A DNA stretch of 21,412 nt. Source: Chloroflexota bacterium (GTDB lineage: Bacteria; Chloroflexota; Dehalococcoidia; Lucifugimonadales; VGZR01). Shown here piece after piece: positions 12,975-19,926 of the stretch; positions within the stretch are counted from its first letter, which is position 1; each line of letters begins with the position of its first letter. Location of the stretch: the NCBI GenBank assembly GCA_027625225.1, contig JAQBWG010000007.1:1-21412 (forward strand). Reading direction: 5' to 3'. Both the position numbers and the translations under genes were made by a program. The notes under the pieces are model-generated. The model was not told the origin of the DNA, ran no database searches, and saw nothing but the letters and a program-made list of their open reading frames with translations.

Positions 12975-14422
12975 CCGTACCCTCCGTCCCCAATAAGCTG
13001 CTCGTCCTTCTTGCCTCCGCTATGGGCAACCTCACCCTCACACTGGAGAGCGGCTTCATCAGCGTCTCCTACCCCGCCCTCGCCGATGCCTTCAACACCA
13101 GCACCTCGACCGTTCTGTGGGTCTCCGTAGCCTTCTGGGTCACCGGCGTCGGTCTCGTCATGACCTTCGGCTGGCTGAGCGACGTCGCCGGACGCCGCCG
13201 TGCGTATACCCTCGGCTTTGTTATCTACTCCACCGGCCTGCTCCTGTCCGCCTTCTCGGGAGAGATATGGCACCTCATCCTCTTCCGTGTGCTTCAGGGA
13301 GTAGGTTCCGCTTTTATCTTGGCTAGCGTCGTCGCCATCCTCATGCCTGCTTTCCCTGAAGGGGAGCGCGGCCGTGCGATGGGTATTCAGGGTGCTATCG
13401 TCGGCATCGGGCTCTCCACCGGTCCGCTGCTCGCTGGCCTGCTGCTCGACGCCCTCGACTGGCGCGCACTTTTCTACATGCGCGTCCCCGTCAGCGTCCT
13501 GGGAATTTTTATCGCCTGGTTCGCACTGCCCGACGACCGCCCAAAGAAAACTGCGTTCCGCGTGGACTACCTCGGTGCCGCCTCCCTCTTCGCCGTGTTG
13601 GCTTCCTCCCTGCTTCTGGTGAACAGGGGAGCGGAAGAGGGCTGGACGTCCCCTATCGCCATCGCTATGGCAGTCGTGCTGCCCATCTCGTTGCCCGTCC
13701 TCGTCTGGACGCAGCGCCGCGCGCTCCGGCCCATCCTCGACTTCGCTCTGTTCCGCCGCCGCAGATACTCCGCCGGACTGGGAGTCCTCATGTCTCACTA
13801 TTTGTCTCAAGGGCCTATCCTGGTCGTCGCTCCGTTCTTTTTCGTGGACGCCCTTGGATTCTCGGCCACCAAGATGGGTATATTCCTCATGCTCTTCCCG
13901 CTTATGCGCGTCTTCCTCGCGCCGGTTACAGGGATGCTGTCTGACAAAATGAGCCCATGGCTGCTCTCCGGTTTCGGGCTGGTGATGATGGGCTCATCGC
14001 TGCTGTGGCTAAGCTTTCTGGGGACAGGCGCCAGCCAGTGGCACATCCTCACTAGCTTGGGACTCGCCGGACTCGGCTCCGCCTTCTACGAGCCGCCCAA
14101 TACGTCCACTATCATGGCCGCCGTACCGTCCGACCGGCACGGCACTGCGTCCGCCTCCATCGCATCCGGTCGCCAGCTGTCCTTCTCCATCGGGGTGACC
14201 CTCGCCGGAGCCATCTTCGCCATTCGGGAGCGCGGCCATCTCGCTGACCTGCTCGGGCTTGGCTCCTCAGCCGATTCAGCCGCCCGCGAGGCCATATCCC
14301 TCGGCTTCAGCGACGCTCTTCTTGGCGGCGCCATCATCGCCTTCATCGGTGTTGCGCTATCCTTTGTCATGGCCCAAAAAGAAAGACGCGCTCCCCGTAT
14401 CACAGGAAGCGCGTCTTTGTAG
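12971..14422 (+). CDS. MFS transporter, DHA2/EmrB-QacA-like (about 14 membrane helices)
   Basis: Probable proton-driven exporter in the inner membrane. It has 483 residues, a length typical of the 14-helix DHA2 group. Motif A is GWLSDVAGRRRAY after the second helix, and the antiporter motif C region is GAIVGIGLSTGPLLAGLL. The first helix reads LTLESGFISVSYPAL, where drug exporters often carry LDxTIVNVALP, so the usual acidic residue is partly replaced. It starts at GTG with a four-base overlap with the FAH gene and so is translated with it. The last 14 codons overlap a hairpin that terminates sodN from the other strand. The substrate is unknown; linkage suggests a metabolite of the cupin/FAH pathway. 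Confidence 0.87.
   Translation: MTVPSVPNKLLVLLASAMGNLTLTLESGFISVSYPALADAFNTSTSTVLWVSVAFWVTGVGLVMTFGWLSDVAGRRRAYTLGFVIYSTGLLLSAFSGEIWHLILFRVLQGVGSAFILASVVAILMPAFPEGERGRAMGIQGAIVGIGLSTGPLLAGLLLDALDWRALFYMRVPVSVLGIFIAWFALPDDRPKKTAFRVDYLGAASLFAVLASSLLLVNRGAEEGWTSPIAIAMAVVLPISLPVLVWTQRRALRPILDFALFRRRRYSAGLGVLMSHYLSQGPILVVAPFFFVDALGFSATKMGIFLMLFPLMRVFLAPVTGMLSDKMSPWLLSGFGLVMMGSSLLWLSFLGTGASQWHILTSLGLAGLGSAFYEPPNTSTIMAAVPSDRHGTASASIASGRQLSFSIGVTLAGAIFAIRERGHLADLLGLGSSADSAAREAISLGFSDALLGGAIIAFIGVALSFVMAQKERRAPRITGSASL
14373..14418 (-). terminator. sodN terminator located inside the 3' end of the MFS gene
   Basis: AAAGACGCGCT (14382-14392) and AGCGCGTCTTT (14408-14418) form a perfect 11-bp stem with a 15-base loop. 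On the minus strand the stem is followed by a run TTTCTTTTT, a proper terminator for sodN. On the plus strand it covers the last codons and almost reaches the MFS stop, and may also end that transcript weakly. Confidence 0.78.
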
Positions 14423-14441
14423 TATCTAGGTCTAGGGCGGA

Positions 14442-14906
14442 CTAGCTGCCGAAGCGGACCTTCTCGTTGGGGTCGCTGTACTCAACACCCTTGCTGGCCC
14501 AGAACGCCTTGGCGATTTTGTCCACATTCGCCACAAGCTGTTTGGCCGCGTCCAGGTCTACCGTCTGTTTGTTCTTCGACGCAAGTTTGGTGGTGTTCCA
14601 TACGTCGTTGTGCAAGTCGGGATACTTCTCCAGATGCTCCGGCTTGAAGTAGTCGTGCCAGAGGATGTCTATTTCCTTCTTGCAAATCTCCGCGTGCTCT
14701 TCCTTCACCTCGATATAGCGGCTCAGTGAGTTTTGGGATGCGATGCTTTCGAGGTCCTTCAGCGCCTGAATGCGCATGACCATTTTCTGCACCGTCTGCG
14801 CCGCGATTTTTGCTGAGATGGGGTCGTAGATACCGCACGGGATGTCGCAATGGGCGTGCACCTCGCGAATGGGCGAGAACTTCTTGAAAACGGAAACGAG
14901 ATTCAT
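14442..14906 (-). CDS. sodN: Nickel superoxide dismutase
   Basis: Converts superoxide to oxygen and hydrogen peroxide at a nickel centre. The nickel hook is plain: HCDIPCGIYDP, with His19, Cys20 and Cys24 of the precursor becoming His1, Cys2 and Cys6 after removal of an 18-residue leader (MNLVSVFKKFSPIREVHA). The precursor has 154 residues and the mature part about 136, somewhat longer than the 117 of Streptomyces. The rest fits the four-helix bundle, including ILWHDYFKPEHLEKYPDLH. The leader is not a Sec or Tat signal. The ATG has GAGGAGG about 10 bases upstream. A peptidase gene lies divergently next door. In known systems nickel controls sodN; no operator could be identified here. Confidence 0.96.
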   Translation of the reverse strand: MNLVSVFKKFSPIREVHAHCDIPCGIYDPISAKIAAQTVQKMVMRIQALKDLESIASQNSLSRYIEVKEEHAEICKKEIDILWHDYFKPEHLEKYPDLHNDVWNTTKLASKNKQTVDLDAAKQLVANVDKIAKAFWASKGVEYSDPNEKVRFGS

Positions 14907-14997
14907 AGGGACTCTGCCTCCTCTAAACTGTGGTGCCTTCAGGGTACCAGCCGCCCGTTACCCCCGCAACTCCATTTGCGATAGCCGCCATACGTCG
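14907..14997. promoter_or_regulatory. Shared sodN/peptidase intergenic region
   Basis: This 91-base spacer must hold the sodN promoter and probably that of the divergent peptidase. On the minus strand only a weak pair is seen, TTGCGG and TACCCT with 17 bases between. I found no clear operator palindrome or nickel-regulator site by eye. Confidence 0.3.
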
Positions 14998-15534
14998 ATG
15001 GCTGGTATCGTGTCGCCATGTGTTCTTGAAAAGGAGACGCACATCGCCACTATTCTGAACATACCCATGCTCGGCACACTCAGCCGCCTGCTAACCAGCG
15101 GCATGTACGTCGTTCGCGGCGACAGCATGGCACCTGCGTTGCAAGAGAGGGATGGACTGCTTGCCTCCCGCGTAGACTACCTCGCCTCGCCTCCTGCTCG
15201 CGGCGACATCGTCATCGTCCGCGAGGTGCCCCTCGGGGGCAGGCGCACCATCAAACGCATCGTCGGCCTGCCTGGTGAAGAGGTTCGCTTCGCCGACAGC
15301 ATCCTCTTCATCAGTGGCGAGCCGTTCGACGAACCGTATTTGCACGGACAGCCGCACACCCGTGGACTCGAAGAGCAGTCGTGGACACTTGGAGATGCAG
15401 AGTATTTCGTTCTGGGAGACAACCGCCTCCACAGCACCGACAGCCGCACACATGGCCCCACACACCGCTCACGCATCATCGGAAAGGCCTGGTTCCGCTA
15501 CTGGCCTCTTAGTCGCTGGGGCAGCCCTGTATGA
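14998..15534 (+). CDS. S26 family signal peptidase-like protein, probable Ni-SOD maturation protease (SodX-like)
   Basis: Serine/lysine protease of the type I signal peptidase family, likely the enzyme that trims the sodN leader. From the ATG at 14998 it has 178 residues. Visible are RGDSM with catalytic Ser43, RRTIKRIVGLPGE with Lys86, and the late family box LGDNRLHSTDSRTHGP (139-154). No clear membrane anchor is seen, as expected for a cytoplasmic Ni-SOD processor. The start is uncertain. Neither ATG 14998 nor ATG 15067 has a ribosome binding site. The only good one, AAGGAG (15031-15036), sits six bases before an ATC codon at 15043. A general lepB is the alternative, but adjacency to sodN favours SodX. 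Confidence 0.82.
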   Translation: MAGIVSPCVLEKETHIATILNIPMLGTLSRLLTSGMYVVRGDSMAPALQERDGLLASRVDYLASPPARGDIVIVREVPLGGRRTIKRIVGLPGEEVRFADSILFISGEPFDEPYLHGQPHTRGLEEQSWTLGDAEYFVLGDNRLHSTDSRTHGPTHRSRIIGKAWFRYWPLSRWGSPV

Positions 15535-15584
15535 AGCAAAAGGCTGGCCGATAGTAGTCGGCAAGGGAAGGTCTGAAATTTTCG

Positions 15585-16574
15585 TTATGAACGTCCGTTA
15601 GCTCTCAGCCAGCCGGAGGCCTCTTTGGCGTGGTAGGTAATGACCATATCCGCACCTGCCCGTTTGATAGCGGTGAGTATCTCCATCGCCACCCGCTGGC
15701 CGTCTATCCACTCGTTCTCCGCCGCCGCCTTTACCATCGAGTATTCGCCGCTCACGTTGTACGCCGCCAGTGGATAGTCGAACCGCTCTTTCGCCTTTGA
15801 AATCACGTCCAGATACGCTAGCGCGGGCTTCACCATAATCATGTCCGCGCCCTCTTCGATATCCTGCTCGATCTCCCGCATAGCCTGACGCACGTTCGAC
15901 GAGTCCATCTGATAGCCGCGCCGGTCGCCGAACTGTGGCGCTGAGTCCGCCGCCACCCGGAACGGGCCGTAGAATCCCGACGCATACTTCGCCGAATATC
16001 CCATGATGGACGTGTTCTTGAATCCCGCCCTGTCTAGAGCCGCGCGAATCGCGCCTACCTGGCCGTCCATCATCGCCGACGGCGCGACAATGTCAGCACC
16101 CGCCTCGGCGTGGGACACCGCCATCTGTCCTAGCAGGTCTAACGTTTGGTCGTTGTCCACCGTCCCCCCAGCAACGATGCCGCAGTGCCCGTGGTCAGTG
16201 TATTCGCACAGACACACGTCGGTGATGACCAGTGTTTCCGGTGAAGCCTGCTTCACCACCCGGATGGCCTCCTGTACGATGCCATTCGTCTCGTACGCCT
16301 CCGTACCCACTCCGTCCTTCTTAGCAGGGATGCCGAACAGCAGTACTGCCGGGATACCCAACTCCGCCACTTCCTCCACTTCGTGGATGAGATGGTCGAG
16401 CGAAATTTGATGCACGCCCGGCATTGCACTGACTTCCTGTTTTACATTGCGTCCGTGCGTCACGAACAGGGGGTAGATGAAATCGCTCGGAGACAGCCGC
16501 GTCTCCTGGGTCATGCGGCGCATCGTCGGATGCTCCCGCAGACGTCGCATTCGTTGTATCGGGAACTGAGCCAT
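15585..16574 (-). CDS. hemB: Delta-aminolevulinic acid dehydratase (porphobilinogen synthase)
   Basis: Joins two 5-aminolevulinate molecules into porphobilinogen. It has 329 residues, normal length. The active-site zinc cysteines are present in DVCLCEYTDHGHCG (C121, C123, C131), marking the zinc-dependent form. The two lysines that bind substrate are K196 in MGYSAKYASGFYGPFR and K249 in MVKPALAYLD. It is the last gene of the minus-strand tetrapyrrole operon and starts five bases after the cobA-hemD stop, with AGGA as a modest ribosome binding site inside that gap region. No terminator is evident in the 50 bases between its stop and the convergent peptidase gene. Confidence 0.97.
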   Translation of the reverse strand: MAQFPIQRMRRLREHPTMRRMTQETRLSPSDFIYPLFVTHGRNVKQEVSAMPGVHQISLDHLIHEVEEVAELGIPAVLLFGIPAKKDGVGTEAYETNGIVQEAIRVVKQASPETLVITDVCLCEYTDHGHCGIVAGGTVDNDQTLDLLGQMAVSHAEAGADIVAPSAMMDGQVGAIRAALDRAGFKNTSIMGYSAKYASGFYGPFRVAADSAPQFGDRRGYQMDSSNVRQAMREIEQDIEEGADMIMVKPALAYLDVISKAKERFDYPLAAYNVSGEYSMVKAAAENEWIDGQRVAMEILTAIKRAGADMVITYHAKEASGWLRANGRS

Positions 16575-16579
16575 CAGTC

Positions 16580-18097
16580 CTATGCCTTCTTTCTCGAATA
16601 GTGTCGTTCCAACGCCCGGACCAACCCGGACACCGTATATTCCTCCGCCACTATAGCAACTTTTAGCCCCGCATCTCCAGCCGCCTCAGCTGTCACCGGC
16701 CCGATGCACGCTACCAGCGCCTTGTTCAAGCGGCTTGTATCGCCGCCCAGCAGTTCGACCAGATTCCGCACCGTGGACGAACTCGTGAACGTCGCCACAT
16801 CAACCCCCTCTACCAGCACCTCTGCCAGCCGCTCCTTCGCGCCTTCCGGCGTGACCGTGTGGTAGGCCGTCACCTCGCGCACATCAGCGCCAAGCGCCGT
16901 CAGCCCGTCCGCCAGTGCCTCGCGCCCGATGTCAGACCGCGGCAACAACACCCGCTTGTCCCGCATGCCAAGCTTACCGAGGCCTTCCGCCAATGACTCC
17001 GACACATACTCGTTGGGGACGAAGTCCGCCGCGATGCCATACATCTTCAGATGCTGCGCTGTTCCCGGCCCGATGCACGCCACCCGCGCCGTCCCGAACA
17101 CCCGCGCGTCCAGCCCCAGCGCCGTCAGCCGCGCGAACACCGCGTCCACCGCGTTCGCGCTGGTAAACGCCACCCAGTCATGCTCGCCGATGTTTTTAAG
17201 TGTCCTGTCCAGTTCTTTGCTTTCGACTGGCACCGTCTCGATAGTCGGCACCTCCACCGGCATCGCCCCGCGCTCCGCCAGCATTGCCGACAGCACGCTC
17301 GCCTGCGCCCGTGTCCGCGTCACCAGCACTCGTTTGCCGAACAGCGGCTGCGACTCGTACCAGTTCAGCGTCTCGCGTAGCTTTACCACTTCGCCGACCA
17401 CTGCCACCACCGGAGCCTCCAGCTTCGCCGCGTCCGCTCTCTTCACGATGTCCTTGAGCGTCCCGACAACCGTCCGTTGATGCGGAAGCGTACCCCAGCG
17501 CACCAGCGCCACCGGCGTATCGGTCGGCCTTCCGCCCGCAACCAGCGCCTTCGTGATGTCGCCGAGGTTCTCCCGTCCCATCAGCACCACCAGTGTGCCC
17601 TCAGTCTTCGCCAGGCTCGCCCAGTCCACCGGCCCGCTTTCGTGCGACGCATCCAGGCTGCCCGTCACCATTGTGAAGTTCCGCGCCACGCCCCTGTGTG
17701 TCACCGGGATGCCCGCGTACGCCGTCGCCGCGATCGCCGACGTCACCCCCGGCACTACCTCGAATGGCACGTTCGCGTACGCTAGCGCCAGCGCCTCTTC
17801 GCCCCCGCGCCCGAATACGAACGGGTCACCGCCCTTCAGGCGCACCACCGTCTTGCCCGCCCGCGCCTTCTTGACCAACACTTCGTTGATGAGCGCCTGC
17901 GCGCTCTGGCCGCCTGTGCCGCGATGCTTCCCCACGTCCACCATCTCCGCCTCCGCCCGCACCATCGCCAGCACCCGTGCGTCCACCAAGCGGTCGTGCA
18001 CCACAACGTCAGCCGACTCCAGCAGCCGCTTTGCCTTTAGCGTCAGCAGTTCCGGATCACCCGGCCCCGCGCCGACGAGATACACCTTCCCCGTCAT
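16580..18097 (-). CDS. cobA-hemD: Fused uroporphyrinogen-III C-methyltransferase / uroporphyrinogen-III synthase (CobA-HemD)
   Basis: A 505-residue bifunctional protein. Residues 1-245 are the SAM-dependent SUMT domain that methylates uroporphyrinogen III to precorrin-2: VGAGPGDPELLTLKA near the start, KGGDPFVFGRGGEEA at 88-102 and PGVTSAIAATAYAGIPVTHRG at 116-136. Residues 251-505 are the HemD domain that closes and flips hydroxymethylbilane into uroporphyrinogen III, beginning GKRVLVTRTRAQ. The ATG at 18097 overlaps the hemC stop by four bases. The open frame extends 69 codons further upstream within hemC, but that part is Gly/Arg-rich shadow sequence. CobA-HemD fusions are known in Firmicutes and other phyla. 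Confidence 0.95.
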   Translation of the reverse strand: MTGKVYLVGAGPGDPELLTLKAKRLLESADVVVHDRLVDARVLAMVRAEAEMVDVGKHRGTGGQSAQALINEVLVKKARAGKTVVRLKGGDPFVFGRGGEEALALAYANVPFEVVPGVTSAIAATAYAGIPVTHRGVARNFTMVTGSLDASHESGPVDWASLAKTEGTLVVLMGRENLGDITKALVAGGRPTDTPVALVRWGTLPHQRTVVGTLKDIVKRADAAKLEAPVVAVVGEVVKLRETLNWYESQPLFGKRVLVTRTRAQASVLSAMLAERGAMPVEVPTIETVPVESKELDRTLKNIGEHDWVAFTSANAVDAVFARLTALGLDARVFGTARVACIGPGTAQHLKMYGIAADFVPNEYVSESLAEGLGKLGMRDKRVLLPRSDIGREALADGLTALGADVREVTAYHTVTPEGAKERLAEVLVEGVDVATFTSSSTVRNLVELLGGDTSRLNKALVACIGPVTAEAAGDAGLKVAIVAEEYTVSGLVRALERHYSRKKA

Positions 18098-19026
18098 ACC
18101 AGCCGCTCCGCCGCGTCCACCACCGCCTCCGCGCCTGCGTCCAGCAGCTTCTCGGCCAGCCGTTCGCCCGCCGCCTCCGGATTCGCCGCCTCCGCCGTCA
18201 ATCGCGTCCTGAACATCTCGCTCCCGTCCGGCTTCGCCGCGAACGCCACCATGTGCAGCCACGTGCCCTCCACCCAGACGTACGCCGCCACCGGCGCCGT
18301 GCACCCGCCGCCCATCGCGTACACGAACGCCCGTTCCGACCGCACCGCCAGTGCCGTCTCCGTGTGGTTTGCCGCGCTCAAAATCTCAACCGTCTCAGCA
18401 TCGTCCGCCCGCGTCTCCACCAAAAGCGCGCCCTGACCCGCGTCGGGGATGAACAACTCAGGGTCCAGATAGTCCGCCGCCTCGTCCAGCAACCCCAGTC
18501 GCATCAGACCCGCCGCCGCCAGCACCGCGCCGTCATACTGCTCGCCCCTCGTCTTTTGCAGACGCGTCCCCACGTTTCCGCGTATAGGAAGAAGCTCAAG
18601 GTCGGGCCGCATCGTTTTCAGCAGTGCCGTTCGTCTCGGACTGCTCGTTCCGATGCGTGCGCCCTTGGGAAGTTCGATAAGCGTCTTGTGCCACTTATTC
18701 ACCAGCACGTCCCGCGGGTCGGCCCGTTCCGTGAACGCCGCGATGCCTAGTCCCGCAGGTACCTCGGTGGGAAGGTCTTTGGCGCTGTGCACCGCGAAAT
18801 CAATTTTGCCCTCCAGCAGCGCCGACTCCAGCTCCTTCACGAACAGCCCCCGCCCGATGTCCGCCAGCGGCGTCGTCTGGTCGCGGTCGCCGTGCGTCGT
18901 GATGCGAACCACCTCGAACTCGATGCCCGGATGCGCCGCTCGCAGAGTGGCAAGCACCTCCTCGCTCTGCGCCAGCGCGAGCGGGCTCGTCCTCGTGCCG
19001 AGTCGTAGTCGTTGTGGGGAAGTCAT
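18094..19026 (-). CDS. hemC: Hydroxymethylbilane synthase (porphobilinogen deaminase)
   Basis: Polymerises four porphobilinogens into hydroxymethylbilane. It has 310 residues, typical. Key features are LRLGTRTSPLALAQ at the N-terminus, catalytic Asp84 in HSAKDLPTE, Arg131-Arg132 in GTSSPRR, and Cys242, which holds the dipyrromethane cofactor, in GGGCTAPVAAY. The segment after that cysteine is APVA where many homologues read VPIG/A. The ATG at 19026 lacks a strong ribosome binding site; AGG is 12 bases away, and the start codon is flanked by copies of a TACGACTACG repeat. It follows the precorrin-2 dehydrogenase gene by 38 bases and overlaps cobA-hemD by four. Confidence 0.96.
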   Translation of the reverse strand: MTSPQRLRLGTRTSPLALAQSEEVLATLRAAHPGIEFEVVRITTHGDRDQTTPLADIGRGLFVKELESALLEGKIDFAVHSAKDLPTEVPAGLGIAAFTERADPRDVLVNKWHKTLIELPKGARIGTSSPRRTALLKTMRPDLELLPIRGNVGTRLQKTRGEQYDGAVLAAAGLMRLGLLDEAADYLDPELFIPDAGQGALLVETRADDAETVEILSAANHTETALAVRSERAFVYAMGGGCTAPVAAYVWVEGTWLHMVAFAAKPDGSEMFRTRLTAEAANPEAAGERLAEKLLDAGAEAVVDAAERLV

Positions 19027-19059
19027 CGTAGTCGTAAGCCTGTTCTGAGCGTAGTCGTA
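19004..19059. repeat. Three 9-10 bp direct repeats with 23-bp period across the hemC start
   Basis: CGTAGTCGT occurs at 19004, 19027 and 19050 (the last two as CGTAGTCGTA), exactly 23 bases apart. The first copy is inside hemC, the second abuts its start codon and the third is in the 5' spacer. The sequence between the copies is not conserved. Confidence 0.7.
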
Positions 19060-19064
19060 GGGAA

Positions 19065-19802
19065 CTAGCCGCGTCGCCCGTTCTGCGACTGAACCACCAT
19101 TTCATCCCACATCCTGCACGTTCCCTCGGCGCAGTCGCACCCCATGCCCGCCTCCAGCCGCTCCGTCAGCGCCCGCCGCGCCTCGTCCGTGCGTCCAGCC
19201 TGCACCATATCCACCAGCTCGTCCGTCAGGCACGCCTGCCAGTGCTCGTTGCTCACCGCCTGCCCCTGTCGTTTCATCTCCAGCCGCACTTCCGACAGCA
19301 GGGGCGCGATGTCCGAATACTCCATGATGCTGTGGCGCATCTTCAGCGGGCTTGACCCCGACAGCGTCTCGCGGAACTTCCGCGCCAGCGCCGGACTCGC
19401 CCCGCCCGTCGACACCGCCACCGCCACGTCCCCCCGCCGCACCACCGACGGCGCGATGAACATGCACAGGTGCGTCACATCCTCCACGTTCACCGTCACG
19501 TTCCGCTCCTGCGCCTCCCGGTACACCGCCTGGTTCACCGCCTCGTCCGACGTATCCGCCACCATCGCCACGAACGCCCCTTCCAGATCGCCGGGCTGAT
19601 ACCCGCGCTTTACCCACGTCAGCCGCCCCGCATCCGCGTGCTCCCGAATCTCGTCCTCAAGCTCCGGCGCGATGACCACCAGCTTCGGCTCGCACACCAG
19701 CAGCCCGCGCACCTTCTTCACCGCGTTGAAGTTCCCCCCGATGAGGACAACGCGGCGGCCGCGCAGGTCGAGATAGACGGGATAATAGGCAGGTGCAGGC
19801 AA
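19065..19802 (-). CDS. Precorrin-2 dehydrogenase / sirohydrochlorin ferrochelatase-like protein (CysG-N/Met8 family)
   Basis: Probably oxidises precorrin-2 to sirohydrochlorin and may insert iron for siroheme. A TTG start at 19802 is chosen because AAGGAG sits seven bases upstream and the protein then begins MPAPAYYPVYLDLRGRRVVL, the family's usual N-terminus; the ATG at 19865 would add 21 unrelated residues. It has 245 residues. The NAD site reads GGNFNAVKK where the family has GGGxVAxRK, so the third glycine is lost. STGGASPALARKFRETL is well conserved. The C-terminal tail (from about 219) carries CDCAEGTC, a cysteine cluster not expected in Met8 or CysG. It is the first gene of the operon met8-like, hemC, cobA-hemD, hemB. 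Confidence 0.87.
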   Translation of the reverse strand: MPAPAYYPVYLDLRGRRVVLIGGNFNAVKKVRGLLVCEPKLVVIAPELEDEIREHADAGRLTWVKRGYQPGDLEGAFVAMVADTSDEAVNQAVYREAQERNVTVNVEDVTHLCMFIAPSVVRRGDVAVAVSTGGASPALARKFRETLSGSSPLKMRHSIMEYSDIAPLLSEVRLEMKRQGQAVSNEHWQACLTDELVDMVQAGRTDEARRALTERLEAGMGCDCAEGTCRMWDEMVVQSQNGRRG

Positions 19803-19926
19803 GGGGCTTCTCCTTGATGTTGGTGGTATGCAGTGTTGCGGTGCTTGTGAAATGGCCGGACGCATGTCGGGCCGTTGGTTTGTCAGGGGCCTATACTACT
19901 ATTGTGGCATCCTCGGCGACACTTTT

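Noticed and set aside
12602..13810. A long minus-strand open frame of about 400 codons opposite the FAH and MFS genes
   Set aside because: Composition is Gly/Asp/Glu/His-rich with no domain-like segments, it has no ribosome binding site, and it lies antisense to two well-supported genes in GC-rich sequence.
14842..14997. Extension of the S26 peptidase into sodN
   Set aside because: The extra residues overlap the sodN start on the other strand and look non-conserved.
15018..15029. Three-codon mini-ORF (ATG TGT TCT TGA) as a regulatory leader peptide
   Set aside because: It has no ribosome binding site and such short frames occur often by chance; kept only as a side remark on the peptidase start.
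17553..18750. Long plus-strand open frames opposite cobA-hemD and hemC
   Set aside because: Ser/Pro/Arg-rich shadow translations typical of GC-rich antisense frames; the minus-strand enzymes have complete motifs.
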